DNA of 64,000 nucleotides from Pedobacter aquatilis (lineage in GTDB: Bacteria; Bacteroidota; Bacteroidia; Sphingobacteriales; Sphingobacteriaceae). How positions within the stretch are numbered: position 1 is the first letter of the stretch; each line of letters starts with the position of its first letter. The stretch is taken from positions 182,306 through 246,305 of the forward strand of contig NZ_JAUFPW010000013.1 in the NCBI RefSeq assembly GCF_030409415.1, read 5' to 3'. Shown here piece after piece: positions 52,643-60,249 of this stretch. Below the pieces are notes generated by a model. It was not told where the DNA came from, made no database searches, and saw only the letters and a list, made by a program, of their open reading frames with translations. The position numbers and the translations under genes were made by a program.

Positions 52643-54025
52643 ATGAAGTTAACGTTTTGGGGGGCTGCACAACAAGTAACCGGAAGTATGCACCTGCTAG
52701 AGGTTGGGCATTACAAAATACTTATAGATTGTGGTTTGGATTATGAAAGGGAAACTTATCAGGAAGATAATCAACAATTTCCTTTCGACCCATCGGATAT
52801 AAATTTGGTGATTTTGACACACGCTCACATTGACCATTCGGGCAATTTGCCTACGCTTGTTAGGCTCGGCTTTGATGGACAAGTGCTTTGTACGCCACCA
52901 ACTGCCGATTTAACATCTATTTTACTTTTCGATTCGGTAGAACTTTTTTTACGGAAGCAGAGCAGAAAACCACGCACCAAACGAGGAAATTTTAACGCAC
53001 CAAAACCTTTGTATCTGCACAAGCATGTAATGGATACAATTGATAGGTTTGTAACGATAGCATTCAATAAGCCTTTCAAAATAAATGGTGATATTAGTTT
53101 AACCTTTATTCCGGTTGGACATTTATTAGGTGCTGCGGCAGCAGTTTTAACCATAAATGATAACGGTGAAGAGAAAAAAATTGCTTTCTCTGGTGATATT
53201 GGTCGGGAAAATTATCCGGTATTGGTAAAGCCTGAACCAATGCCCGAAGTAGATTATTTTGTATGTGAATCTACTTATGGCGGTCGATGCCATACCAAAG
53301 ACCAAACTTTGGAAGAAAGGTTGGTAAAAGAGATTGAGGAAGCTTGCATTAAATCTCCAGGGAGGTTAATTATCCCGGCATTTAGTATTGGCAGAACGCA
53401 ATCGCTGGTTTTTGCGCTAAACCAAATATTTACAAAAAAGCTTTTGCCGCCTGTGCAAATATTTGTTGATAGTCCAATGGCTATACAGGCAACCGATGTT
53501 TATCGTAAACATCATAATCTGGTTAACCAAGAAGCTAAAGATTTTTACAAAACCATGGGTGATGAATTTGAATTTGAGCATTTGGCTTACGTTCAAACCA
53601 TGAAGGAAAGTAAGGATGTTTCTAATTATTTCGATCCTTGCATTATCATTTCTTCAGCAGGGATGTTAGAAGGCGGACGAATCCAAGATCATTTGTACTA
53701 CAATATACAAAACTATTATTGCACCATTCTTTTTATTGGTTATTGTGCCAAAGGAACACTGGGTTACAAACTTTTAAGTGGCGCACCAATTGTTAGAATT
53801 AAAGATCGTGAAATGATGGTTTATGCAACCATTCGCCAAACGGATTTATTAAGCGGCCATGGCGACCATGATGATTTGGTACGAACTGTTAAACAAACTG
53901 GTCATCCGAAAAGGATTTTTCTGGTGCATGGTGAGGATCAAAGTTTGCAGAGTTTAACCTCTGCTTTGCAGGCTGAAGGTTTCAATGTTGTTGCGCCAGA
54001 AAAAGGAGAGATGTTTGAGATTTAA
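52643..54025 (+). CDS. MBL-fold hydrolase with beta-CASP and RNA-specificity domains
   Basis: A 460-residue protein related to archaeal CPSF-like nucleases (YSH1/CPSF73 type). Metal motif LTHAHIDHSGNLP (His60, His62, Asp64, His65), then IPVGHLLGAAAA and IAFSGDIGRE in the MBL part, beta-CASP CESTYGGRCH and LIIPAFSIGRTQSLVF, and the C-terminal RMMBL motif SGHGDHDDLV. Possible RNA-processing role; known bacterial examples are poorly characterised. Start ATG 52643. It is convergent with proA across a palindromic repeat. Confidence 0.92.
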   Translation: MKLTFWGAAQQVTGSMHLLEVGHYKILIDCGLDYERETYQEDNQQFPFDPSDINLVILTHAHIDHSGNLPTLVRLGFDGQVLCTPPTADLTSILLFDSVELFLRKQSRKPRTKRGNFNAPKPLYLHKHVMDTIDRFVTIAFNKPFKINGDISLTFIPVGHLLGAAAAVLTINDNGEEKKIAFSGDIGRENYPVLVKPEPMPEVDYFVCESTYGGRCHTKDQTLEERLVKEIEEACIKSPGRLIIPAFSIGRTQSLVFALNQIFTKKLLPPVQIFVDSPMAIQATDVYRKHHNLVNQEAKDFYKTMGDEFEFEHLAYVQTMKESKDVSNYFDPCIIISSAGMLEGGRIQDHLYYNIQNYYCTILFIGYCAKGTLGYKLLSGAPIVRIKDREMMVYATIRQTDLLSGHGDHDDLVRTVKQTGHPKRIFLVHGEDQSLQSLTSALQAEGFNVVAPEKGEMFEI

Positions 54026-54033
54026 TCTCACCT

Positions 54034-54153
54034 GTCATTCTGAGCGCAGCGAAGAATCTGTAGCATAGTTGCAAAAAACAACAAGAAGTGGTTGCCGATA
54101 AATGAAAGTAAGCATTCCATCGCTTGGGGATTCTTCATCGTATTCAGAATGAC
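54034..54153. repeat. Dispersed palindrome related to family B
   Basis: GTCATTCTGAGCGCAGCGAAGAA at one end is mirrored by GATTCTTCATCGTATTCAGA and onward to GAC at the other. It starts 9 bases after the beta-CASP gene and ends 13 bases before the proA stop. Confidence 0.75.
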
Positions 54154-54165
54154 TGTAAATGAATC

Positions 54166-55413
54166 CTACATCCTCACCTGTCCATCGCCTCTAACTACCC
54201 ATTTATAGCTGGTCAATTCCTCAAGCCCCATTGGTCCGCGGGCGTGGAGTTTTTGTGTACTAATGCCTATTTCTGCGCCCAAGCCAAATTGCGCACCATC
54301 TGTAAATGCTGTTGATGCATTGGCATAAACCGCAGCAGCATCTACCTCATTTAAAAATCTTATAATATTTTCTGTGTCTTCAGAAATAATAGCCTCACTA
54401 TGCTTAGAGCTGTAAATGGAAATGTGATTTAATGCTGAATCTAAATCTTCAACAACTTTAACCGCCATTTTTAAGGATAAAAATTCTGTACCGAAATGTT
54501 CGGCTGTAGCGTTTTGCAAAAAAGCTGTCGGGTAAGCGTTTTTCAAAAATGCATGGCTCTTTTCATCTGCGAAGATCTTAACTTTTGCATCAGCCAAAGG
54601 CGATAAGAGTGCTGATAAATCATTAATTCTGTTTTGATGAATTAATACGCAATCTAAAGAATTACAAACGCTTACTCTTCTAGTTTTTGCATTGAAAATT
54701 ATTGCTTTTCCTTTTTCTAAATCGCCGCTTTCATCAAAATAAGTATGAACAATGCCTGCCCCGGTTTCGATAACCGGAATTTTACTATTTTCTCGAACAT
54801 AATTAATTAATGATTGGCTTCCGCGAGGAATCAATACATCAACAAATCCCCTTGCATTTAGCAAAGCCTCTGTTGCAGCTCTTTCAGTTGGCAATAAAGT
54901 TAAAACATCAGGGTTAACATCATGTGCTTTCAAAACATTTTGAATCACTTTTGTAATGGCCAGATTTGAAAATTCTGCGTCGCTCCCTCCTTTTAAAACG
55001 GCAACATTTCCTGTTTTAAAACAAAGGGAAAATACATCGGCAGTTACATTTGGGCGGGCTTCGTAAATTACACCGACAACACCGAGCGGAACCCGAACTT
55101 TCTGAATATGTAGTTTATTTTCAAGCGTTTTATCGGAAAGCACTTCACCCAAAGGACTATCCAATTTAACAACATTTTTTACATCATTAGCAATATCTGC
55201 GATGCGTTGTTCGGTTAGTTTAAGCCTATCATATTTTGGGTCTTCTTGAGGCATTTTCATCAAATCTTTAGCGTTTTCAGCTAAAATTTCTGCAGAACGA
55301 AAAACCAAAGCATCAGCTACATCAGCTAATACTGCATTGGTTTTTTCTTTGCTCAAACCCACCATTGTACGGCTTGCCTGTTGTGCCTTTTCGAAGTATT
55401 GTTTGTAGTCCAT
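54166..55413 (-). CDS. proA: Glutamate-5-semialdehyde dehydrogenase (gamma-glutamyl phosphate reductase)
   Basis: Second step of proline synthesis: NADPH-dependent reduction of glutamyl-5-phosphate. It has 415 residues with VPLGVVGVIYEARPNVT (about 108-124), LKGGSDAEFSN, LIPRGSQSLINYV and the catalytic Cys250 in RRVSVCNSLDC. It follows proB in the same direction, but with 180 bases between them, filled by repeat-like sequence. Confidence 0.97.
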   Translation of the reverse strand: MDYKQYFEKAQQASRTMVGLSKEKTNAVLADVADALVFRSAEILAENAKDLMKMPQEDPKYDRLKLTEQRIADIANDVKNVVKLDSPLGEVLSDKTLENKLHIQKVRVPLGVVGVIYEARPNVTADVFSLCFKTGNVAVLKGGSDAEFSNLAITKVIQNVLKAHDVNPDVLTLLPTERAATEALLNARGFVDVLIPRGSQSLINYVRENSKIPVIETGAGIVHTYFDESGDLEKGKAIIFNAKTRRVSVCNSLDCVLIHQNRINDLSALLSPLADAKVKIFADEKSHAFLKNAYPTAFLQNATAEHFGTEFLSLKMAVKVVEDLDSALNHISIYSSKHSEAIISEDTENIIRFLNEVDAAAVYANASTAFTDGAQFGLGAEIGISTQKLHARGPMGLEELTSYKWVVRGDGQVRM

Positions 55414-55539
55414 TTTTTATAGTATCAAGTAGCGAGAATCAAGTATCAAGACTGGCTCGAAATAGCATTTTGCTTATAATTAACCCCTAAGTGCCAAGTT
55501 TTTCGCAAAGGAGACAAAGTTAAGCGCTTGTAATGAAAC

Positions 55540-55592
55540 AATTGGCTTTGCGTTTCTTTGCGCTAACGCTCTGTGTTCTTTGCGGTAAAATA
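55540..55592. repeat. Repeat-like sequence between proB and proA (family E type)
   Basis: GGCTTTGCGTTTCTTTGCG, CTCTGTGTTCTTTGCGGT: the same kind of 'cacaaagaacacaaag' sequence, inverted, occurs at 61863-61889. It adds length to a gene pair that is often tightly spaced. Confidence 0.45.
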
Positions 55593-55593
55593 T

Positions 55594-56673
55594 TTAAATC
55601 GCTGAGTAAAAATAATCGTAATGTACCAACGCTTTTTGTTTTTTTAGTCCAATTCTTTCCTTTGCCTTATCAGAACCATATTCTGCTATACCTAAGCCTA
55701 TAAGTTGATTTTTTTCATCGACAATCTTAATAATATCGCCTTTCAAAAAATCGGATTGAATTTCGATTATACCAATTGGCAATAAGCTTGTGGCTTTGCC
55801 TGATATTAAAACTTCTTTTGCACCATTATTTAACATAACTACTCCGGTTGCAGAAGTTTCTGAATGCGCTATCCATTTCTTTTTACCCGATTTAATTTTC
55901 TCGGGAACAAAGCGTGTGTGTATAAGGTTTTTATTCAGTAAAGCTGTAAGAACATTATCAGTAGTTCCGTTAGCGATGTGAACAGTTATGCCAAGTTTTG
56001 CAACTTTCTGTGCCATAGTAGATTTAGTTATCATACCGCCGCGACCAAATTGTGATTTTCCGGTTTGAATAAATGAAGCCAGATTCGAAACTGAACCAGA
56101 AATTTCTTCAATGACTTCTGAACCTTCTACTTTAGGATCGCCGTTGTAAATACCATTTACGTTTGATAGAATAATGAGTGCATCTGCATTTAACATTGAT
56201 GCAATTAAACCCGCCAGCTCATCATTATCGGTAAACATTAACTCTGTAACCGATACAACGTCATTTTCATTGACAACAGGAATTACCTCATTTTGCAGCA
56301 AAATTTGCATGCAGTTTTTCATATTGAGGTAATGTGCCCTATCTCTGAAATCTTCTTTGGTAACTAAAACCTGTGCACATTTTATTTTATATGGTTCGAA
56401 GAAATTGGAGTAAGTGTTAATCAGTTTTACTTGCCCAATAGCTGCTAATAATTGTCTGGTTGTAACCGCATCTTGCTTTTCAGAAACTTTTATCAAACTT
56501 CTACCTGATGCTACTGCACCAGATGAAACCAGAATTACTTCTATTCCTTGCTTTTTTATCTCAGCCAATTGACTAACCAAATGTTGAATCCGCGATTCAT
56601 CTGGTAATCCGTTTGCTTGAGTAATTACGTTAGACCCAATTTTAACAACTATTTTCTTGTAAGCTAATTTCAT
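55594..56673 (-). CDS. proB: Glutamate 5-kinase
   Basis: First step of proline synthesis: ATP-dependent phosphorylation of glutamate, normally inhibited by proline. It has 359 residues: an amino-acid-kinase domain (KIVVKIGSNVIT at the start, ILVSSGAVASGR, NENDVVSV, FTDNDELAGLIASML, GRGGMITKSTMAQ) and a C-terminal PUA domain (about 275-355). I start at ATG 56673 (MKLAYKKIVVKIG); the extension to 56709 begins in a G/C-poor leader. proA follows. Confidence 0.96.
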   Translation of the reverse strand: MKLAYKKIVVKIGSNVITQANGLPDESRIQHLVSQLAEIKKQGIEVILVSSGAVASGRSLIKVSEKQDAVTTRQLLAAIGQVKLINTYSNFFEPYKIKCAQVLVTKEDFRDRAHYLNMKNCMQILLQNEVIPVVNENDVVSVTELMFTDNDELAGLIASMLNADALIILSNVNGIYNGDPKVEGSEVIEEISGSVSNLASFIQTGKSQFGRGGMITKSTMAQKVAKLGITVHIANGTTDNVLTALLNKNLIHTRFVPEKIKSGKKKWIAHSETSATGVVMLNNGAKEVLISGKATSLLPIGIIEIQSDFLKGDIIKIVDEKNQLIGLGIAEYGSDKAKERIGLKKQKALVHYDYFYSAI

Positions 56674-56815
56674 TCTATTAAAACCACATTTGATGCGGCA
56701 ATTTAACATCTATTTTTTCAATTTACATCAATATCAATGCAAAGGCGAAATTTTACGAAAATGGTAATTTTTGCGCATAGTTCGGTTTTGCCAAGAGATA
56801 TAAACTTCGTTCTTA

Positions 56816-56868
56816 AAACCGACAATAGCGAGCACGGAGTGTAACGGAGTAAAGCGGATGGCGGGACA
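56816..56868 (+). repeat. Dispersed repeat, family D, variant copy
   Basis: AAACCGACAATAGCGAGC ... AAGCGGATGGCGGGACAGC: only the two ends resemble the other family D copies. It lies in the divergent gap between proB and the small acidic protein gene. Confidence 0.4.
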
Positions 56869-56941
56869 GCAAACCGCCATGTAAAAACAGACCATTAATT
56901 TCCAAATCTTTTTCAGCAATTAATTATTCCGTTTTTAGGTT

Positions 56942-56949
56942 TATCTTTG
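56942..56949 (+). promoter_or_regulatory. -7 promoter box before the small acidic protein gene
   Basis: TATCTTTG, an exact TAnnTTTG match, lies 15 bases before the ATG at 56965. It overlaps the alternative TTG start at 56947 and so argues against that start. Confidence 0.55.
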
Positions 56950-56964
56950 TTGAAAAAAGTAGTG

Positions 56965-57213
56965 ATGGAAGAACCATTTGATATAGAAATTGGCCCGGTA
57001 AATTATTCGGTTTTCCCTGAAGGAAACGACCAATATACCATTTTTAAAGATGGAAAAGAGTATATCCAAATACAGAAAGATACCTCTTCTATTTGGTTAA
57101 AAATGGATTATAAAACTGAACTTCCGATTTTTGAGGAAGATGAAGAAGTTAATGCGATTGGGCAAGCCATTGAAAAATATGTGCCCGAGGACGAGGATGA
57201 AGAAGAAGCGTAA
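56965..57213 (+). CDS. Small acidic protein, function unknown
   Basis: An 82-residue protein with a patterned N-terminal part (PFDIEIGPVNYSVFPEGNDQ, YTIFKDGKEYIQIQKD, SIWLKMD) and an acidic C-terminus (EDEDEEEA). I do not recognise a named family; the alternating pattern suggests a small beta-rich fold. I start at ATG 56965, 15 bases after a promoter box. A terminator directly after the stop is shared with the convergent lipoprotein gene. Confidence 0.7.
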   Translation: MEEPFDIEIGPVNYSVFPEGNDQYTIFKDGKEYIQIQKDTSSIWLKMDYKTELPIFEEDEEVNAIGQAIEKYVPEDEDEEEA

Positions 57214-57247
57214 AAAAAGTCCTGATTTTGCATCAGGACTTTTTTTA
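57214..57247. terminator. Bidirectional terminator
   Basis: AAAAAGTCCTGA and TCAGGACTTTTT form a 12-bp perfect stem around TTTTGCA, with T-rich and A-rich sides, between two convergent genes. Confidence 0.93.
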
Positions 57248-57252
57248 TTTAA

Positions 57253-57627
57253 CTATCTGGTACAATTTGCAGTCCAGGTTTCACCATCTTTTGAAACCAA
57301 TATTTTAAGGCTACTTGCATTGACACTTATGCCGGTTAATCCAGTTCCAATACTTACGTAAGTGTTGTCGTCTGTTTTCTCAAACTTAACACCTGTAATA
57401 TCTGGGATGCCGCTACCGAAGAAGAATCTATAATTTTCTCCAACCTTGGTTACAGTTACTTTACCATCGGTACTGTTTATGGTAGTTGTACCGCTACGGT
57501 AAGATACTGTTCCGGTGTAGGTTCCAACAAAAAAATCTCTGTCTGAAGGGGCAGTATCTTTTTTACAAGATACCATTACTGTTAACGCGATTAAAAGCAC
57601 GCTAAAAATTTGAATTGTCTTTTTCAT
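57253..57627 (-). CDS. Small lipoprotein, function unknown
   Basis: A 124-residue predicted lipoprotein: signal peptide IFSVLLIALTVMVSC with the lipidated Cys at residue 19, followed by KKDTAPSD, a Lys/Asp-rich start of the type linked in Bacteroidota to export to the cell surface. The rest is beta-rich (FVGTYTGTVSYRSG, TDGKVTVTKVGENYRFFFGS) and resembles lipocalin-like small domains, but I assign no family. I start at ATG 57627. A 10-bp perfect hairpin sits 18 bases upstream of it. Confidence 0.72.
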   Translation of the reverse strand: MKKTIQIFSVLLIALTVMVSCKKDTAPSDRDFFVGTYTGTVSYRSGTTTINSTDGKVTVTKVGENYRFFFGSGIPDITGVKFEKTDDNTYVSIGTGLTGISVNASSLKILVSKDGETWTANCTR

Positions 57628-57946
57628 GTTCTGTTTTTCAATTAAGAATTTGCTGCGGTAGACAGCAAATTCGGTTAGGTATTGTAACATCAGGTTTACA
57701 ATCACTATGCCAACGAATAAATTGTAAGTCAAAAACAGCATTGAAAAGTACAATCACCATAGAATTTTTAAGCCATTACAGCACTTAAAATCCACTTTTT
57801 ATTGTATTGATAAAAAAAAATGATAATGAATGAAAAGCAGGTTTGATAAATTTTTTATTCTAAACCGTGTTTACTAAAGCAGAATTTTAATGTTTTAAAG
57901 GATGAAATACATAAACCATTTTATAGGGCATTTGCTGTATTATACA
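57628..57946. other. Non-coding region with a leader hairpin
   Basis: Upstream of the lipoprotein gene and after the MBL gene. Apart from the hairpin at 57646-57672 I see only A/T-rich sequence, with no ORF of note. Confidence 0.6.
57646..57672 (-). promoter_or_regulatory. Perfect 10-bp hairpin in the leader of the lipoprotein gene
   Basis: On the minus strand GAATTTGCTG, a 7-base loop, then CAGCAAATTC, ending 18 bases before the ATG at 57627. It has no T run, so it is not a standard terminator; it could affect translation or mRNA stability. Confidence 0.5.
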
Positions 57947-59080
57947 TTATTTAACGCCAACCCACCATTGTTTAAAAATTTGTTTATCATTCTTCAGGTA
58001 AACGAATTCGCCGATTATTGGCGTAACTAAAGGAATTTTGGCTTTTTTATTTAATTCTGTAATTTTCATTAAAGGTTCATCCCAAGGATGATTTGCCAAT
58101 ACAAATTTTGAAGAATGTACGGGAAACAATCGTTTGGCGTTCAAATCTTTTGCTGCTTTTAAACCTTGCTCTGGCATCAAGTGGATGTATTTCCATTTTT
58201 TATCATATTGTCCATCCTCAAGAATTGCCAAATCAATCGGACCAAATTTTTTGCCAATATTAGCATAATGCGTATCGTAACCACTATCGCCACCGATATA
58301 AATTTTCATACTTGGGCTTTGAAAAACATACGACATCCAAAGTGTATTATTTCTGCTGAAACCTCTACCAGAAAAGTGTCTGGCGGGTGTTGTATGAATA
58401 AAAAAACCGCCACCAAAATCGATGGTTTCGTTCCAGTCTTTTTCTAAAATATCGTTTACATCATATCCCCAATCTTCAAAATCGGCACCCACACCCAAAC
58501 CACAAATAACTTTTTTAGTTTTAGATTTTAGTTTGATTAAACTTTCATAATCTACATGGTCGTAGTGATCGTGAGAAATAATAAGGTAATCTATATTTGG
58601 CAAATCCTCAACTTTGTATCGTTCTGTTCCTTTAAATGCTACAACCGTTCCGGGGATTGGCGAGGCGTTACCACTAAATACAGGGTCGACCAATATTCTT
58701 TTACCATCTAATTGAATGAAATAAGACGAATGACCAAACCAAACCAGAATATCTTCGCTAATTGGTAAATTTAGTAAATCTGCTTTTTTAGATGGAATGC
58801 TATCTACAGGCGTTAATCTTGGGTAATTGGTAAATAATTTATCGGCAATGATACCCATTGTAGTATAACCTTCAGTTACGGCGGGGGTTTTATTAATATT
58901 TTGGAAAACCCCATCTTTAAAATTTGGCGATTTTTTCATGCGCTCTAATCTTGCACCTTCTGCTGCTTTGCCAAATAACGGCTTTTTCATGTAAAAATAT
59001 GTAGCCAAAACCAATAGAAGAATTAGCGATAGTAGAATGATAAAAAACCATTTTATTACTTTAAAGATTTTATGCTTCAT
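57947..59080 (-). CDS. Membrane-anchored MBL-fold hydrolase, UlaG/NAPE-PLD-like
   Basis: A 377-residue protein with an N-terminal TM anchor (about 10-30, WFFIILLSLILLLVLATYF). The MBL domain has WFGHSSYFIQLDGKRILVDP, the metal motif ISHDHYDHVD (His160, Asp161, His162, Asp164, His165), PARHFSGRG, IGGDSGYDTHY and the late PVHSSKFVLA. This is the pattern of the UlaG/RomA/NAPE-PLD group, which covers lactonases and phosphodiesterases; the substrate is unknown. It probably acts in the periplasm, anchored to the inner membrane. Confidence 0.87.
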   Translation of the reverse strand: MKHKIFKVIKWFFIILLSLILLLVLATYFYMKKPLFGKAAEGARLERMKKSPNFKDGVFQNINKTPAVTEGYTTMGIIADKLFTNYPRLTPVDSIPSKKADLLNLPISEDILVWFGHSSYFIQLDGKRILVDPVFSGNASPIPGTVVAFKGTERYKVEDLPNIDYLIISHDHYDHVDYESLIKLKSKTKKVICGLGVGADFEDWGYDVNDILEKDWNETIDFGGGFFIHTTPARHFSGRGFSRNNTLWMSYVFQSPSMKIYIGGDSGYDTHYANIGKKFGPIDLAILEDGQYDKKWKYIHLMPEQGLKAAKDLNAKRLFPVHSSKFVLANHPWDEPLMKITELNKKAKIPLVTPIIGEFVYLKNDKQIFKQWWVGVK

Positions 59081-59216
59081 TGAAAAATTGTATCTAAAAT
59101 TTATTCAAAGTAAGGGAATTATTGATGCAAATTATCTAGTTCCAAAAATTTACATTGTGTTGTTCTGCTATACTTGAATTAAACTTTAGTTTTTATAAAG
59201 GGTTTAAAAATCAGCA

Positions 59217-59828
59217 TTATTTATTGCCCGCTTTACCTCTTCTTTTTTGTTCTGCAACTTTATGCTTTTCAACAATGCCTTCCAATTGAGTTGAATGTGA
59301 AAAATAGCTTTCATAACTAAATTCTTCCAGGTAGATTTTATTAAATTTCATTTTAGTTTTAATAGTTGGTATTTTAACCAATTCGCCTTTTTCGTTATTT
59401 GCTAAATGGTCGTAATAATTCCAATTGCCAATGTAATCGCCAGTAATTAAATTGAAACTTGCCTCGCCACTACCATCGTTAGCAGCGTTTCCAAAAGCAT
59501 ACTCAGTTATTCCAATTAAGCGGATAAGCTTTTCAATTTTCTCGTACTTGAATTGACAAGTATAACCGCTTCGCATCCAATTATTTCTTAGCTCAAATCC
59601 ATTTCTGGTTGATTTAATGTAAGTATTGTCGCTAGACATTTTGATTGCCTTGCTCTTTAGTTTTTTAAACTTTTGAGTGGATAATCTGCAGACAATTTGT
59701 AATGCTTTTTGGTCGATGTAAACAGTGTCTCTTTTGCCATCAAAATCAATGTCCTTAATTAATTTCTCTTGGGCGAAAGCGCCTAATTTTAATATAAAAA
59801 GGAATACAATTAATATTATTTTTTTCAT
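59217..59828 (-). CDS. Secreted protein of unknown function
   Basis: A 203-residue protein with a signal peptide (IVFLFILKLGAFAQ). The start of the mature part, IKDIDFDGKRDTVYIDQ, looks like an FG-GAP/calcium-loop type Asp-rich segment. Later there are Tyr/Asn-rich stretches (LITGDYIGNWNYYDHLANN) and a basic C-terminus (QKRRGKAGNK). No known family is recognised. Start ATG 59828. Confidence 0.65.
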   Translation of the reverse strand: MKKIILIVFLFILKLGAFAQEKLIKDIDFDGKRDTVYIDQKALQIVCRLSTQKFKKLKSKAIKMSSDNTYIKSTRNGFELRNNWMRSGYTCQFKYEKIEKLIRLIGITEYAFGNAANDGSGEASFNLITGDYIGNWNYYDHLANNEKGELVKIPTIKTKMKFNKIYLEEFSYESYFSHSTQLEGIVEKHKVAEQKRRGKAGNK

Positions 59829-60249
59829 TATGTTAATTAGTCGGTGATTAAGTAATTACGAAAGTTTACTATCCTCGTGTTTAAAATAAATTTATTTACA
59901 ATTAAGTTTGAAAAAAGCCTAACTAAAGTATGTGCCGAAAAGCAAATAGTAAAAGCAACAGCAAATTTATATAACCACTTTTTCTTCATCTTTGTTGGTA
60001 AACTGATAATCGAGATAATTATAAAATACGGTTGCGCCGCTACCATAAGGTTACACTCTGCCATCATCTGGAAACGGATCGACAGAGTGGTGATAGCGTT
60101 TTGTAACCGTTAGCGAACTGTGAATACCCAACCAATGGATAAAGTTTGAAATTTGGGAAATAACACTAAACATTGCTCTTGCTGGTTTTCCGTTAATTGT
60201 CCAATCATTTTGAGGCTTTAACTTTTAATTCTTTACTTATAATTAATCA
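59829..60249. other. Gap without a supported gene; one structured stretch
   Basis: A 76-codon minus-strand frame (59837-60067) and an overlapping plus-strand frame are both weak. 60038-60098 can fold: CGCTA with TAGCG and CACTCTG (60054-60060) with CAGAGTG (60083-60089), with an alternative GGTTAC/GTAACC pairing. I assign no function. Confidence 0.45.

Noticed and set aside
34934..54025. A defence or toxin-antitoxin system made of the nucleotidase, VIT, LUD and MBL genes
   Set aside because: The genes are far apart, on both strands, separated by terminators and housekeeping genes, and each has a plain family assignment.
59837..60067. 76-codon minus-strand frame with a hydrophobic, signal-like stretch
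   Set aside because: It is A/T-rich and of low complexity, overlaps an equally long frame on the other strand, has no recognisable domain and no promoter box.
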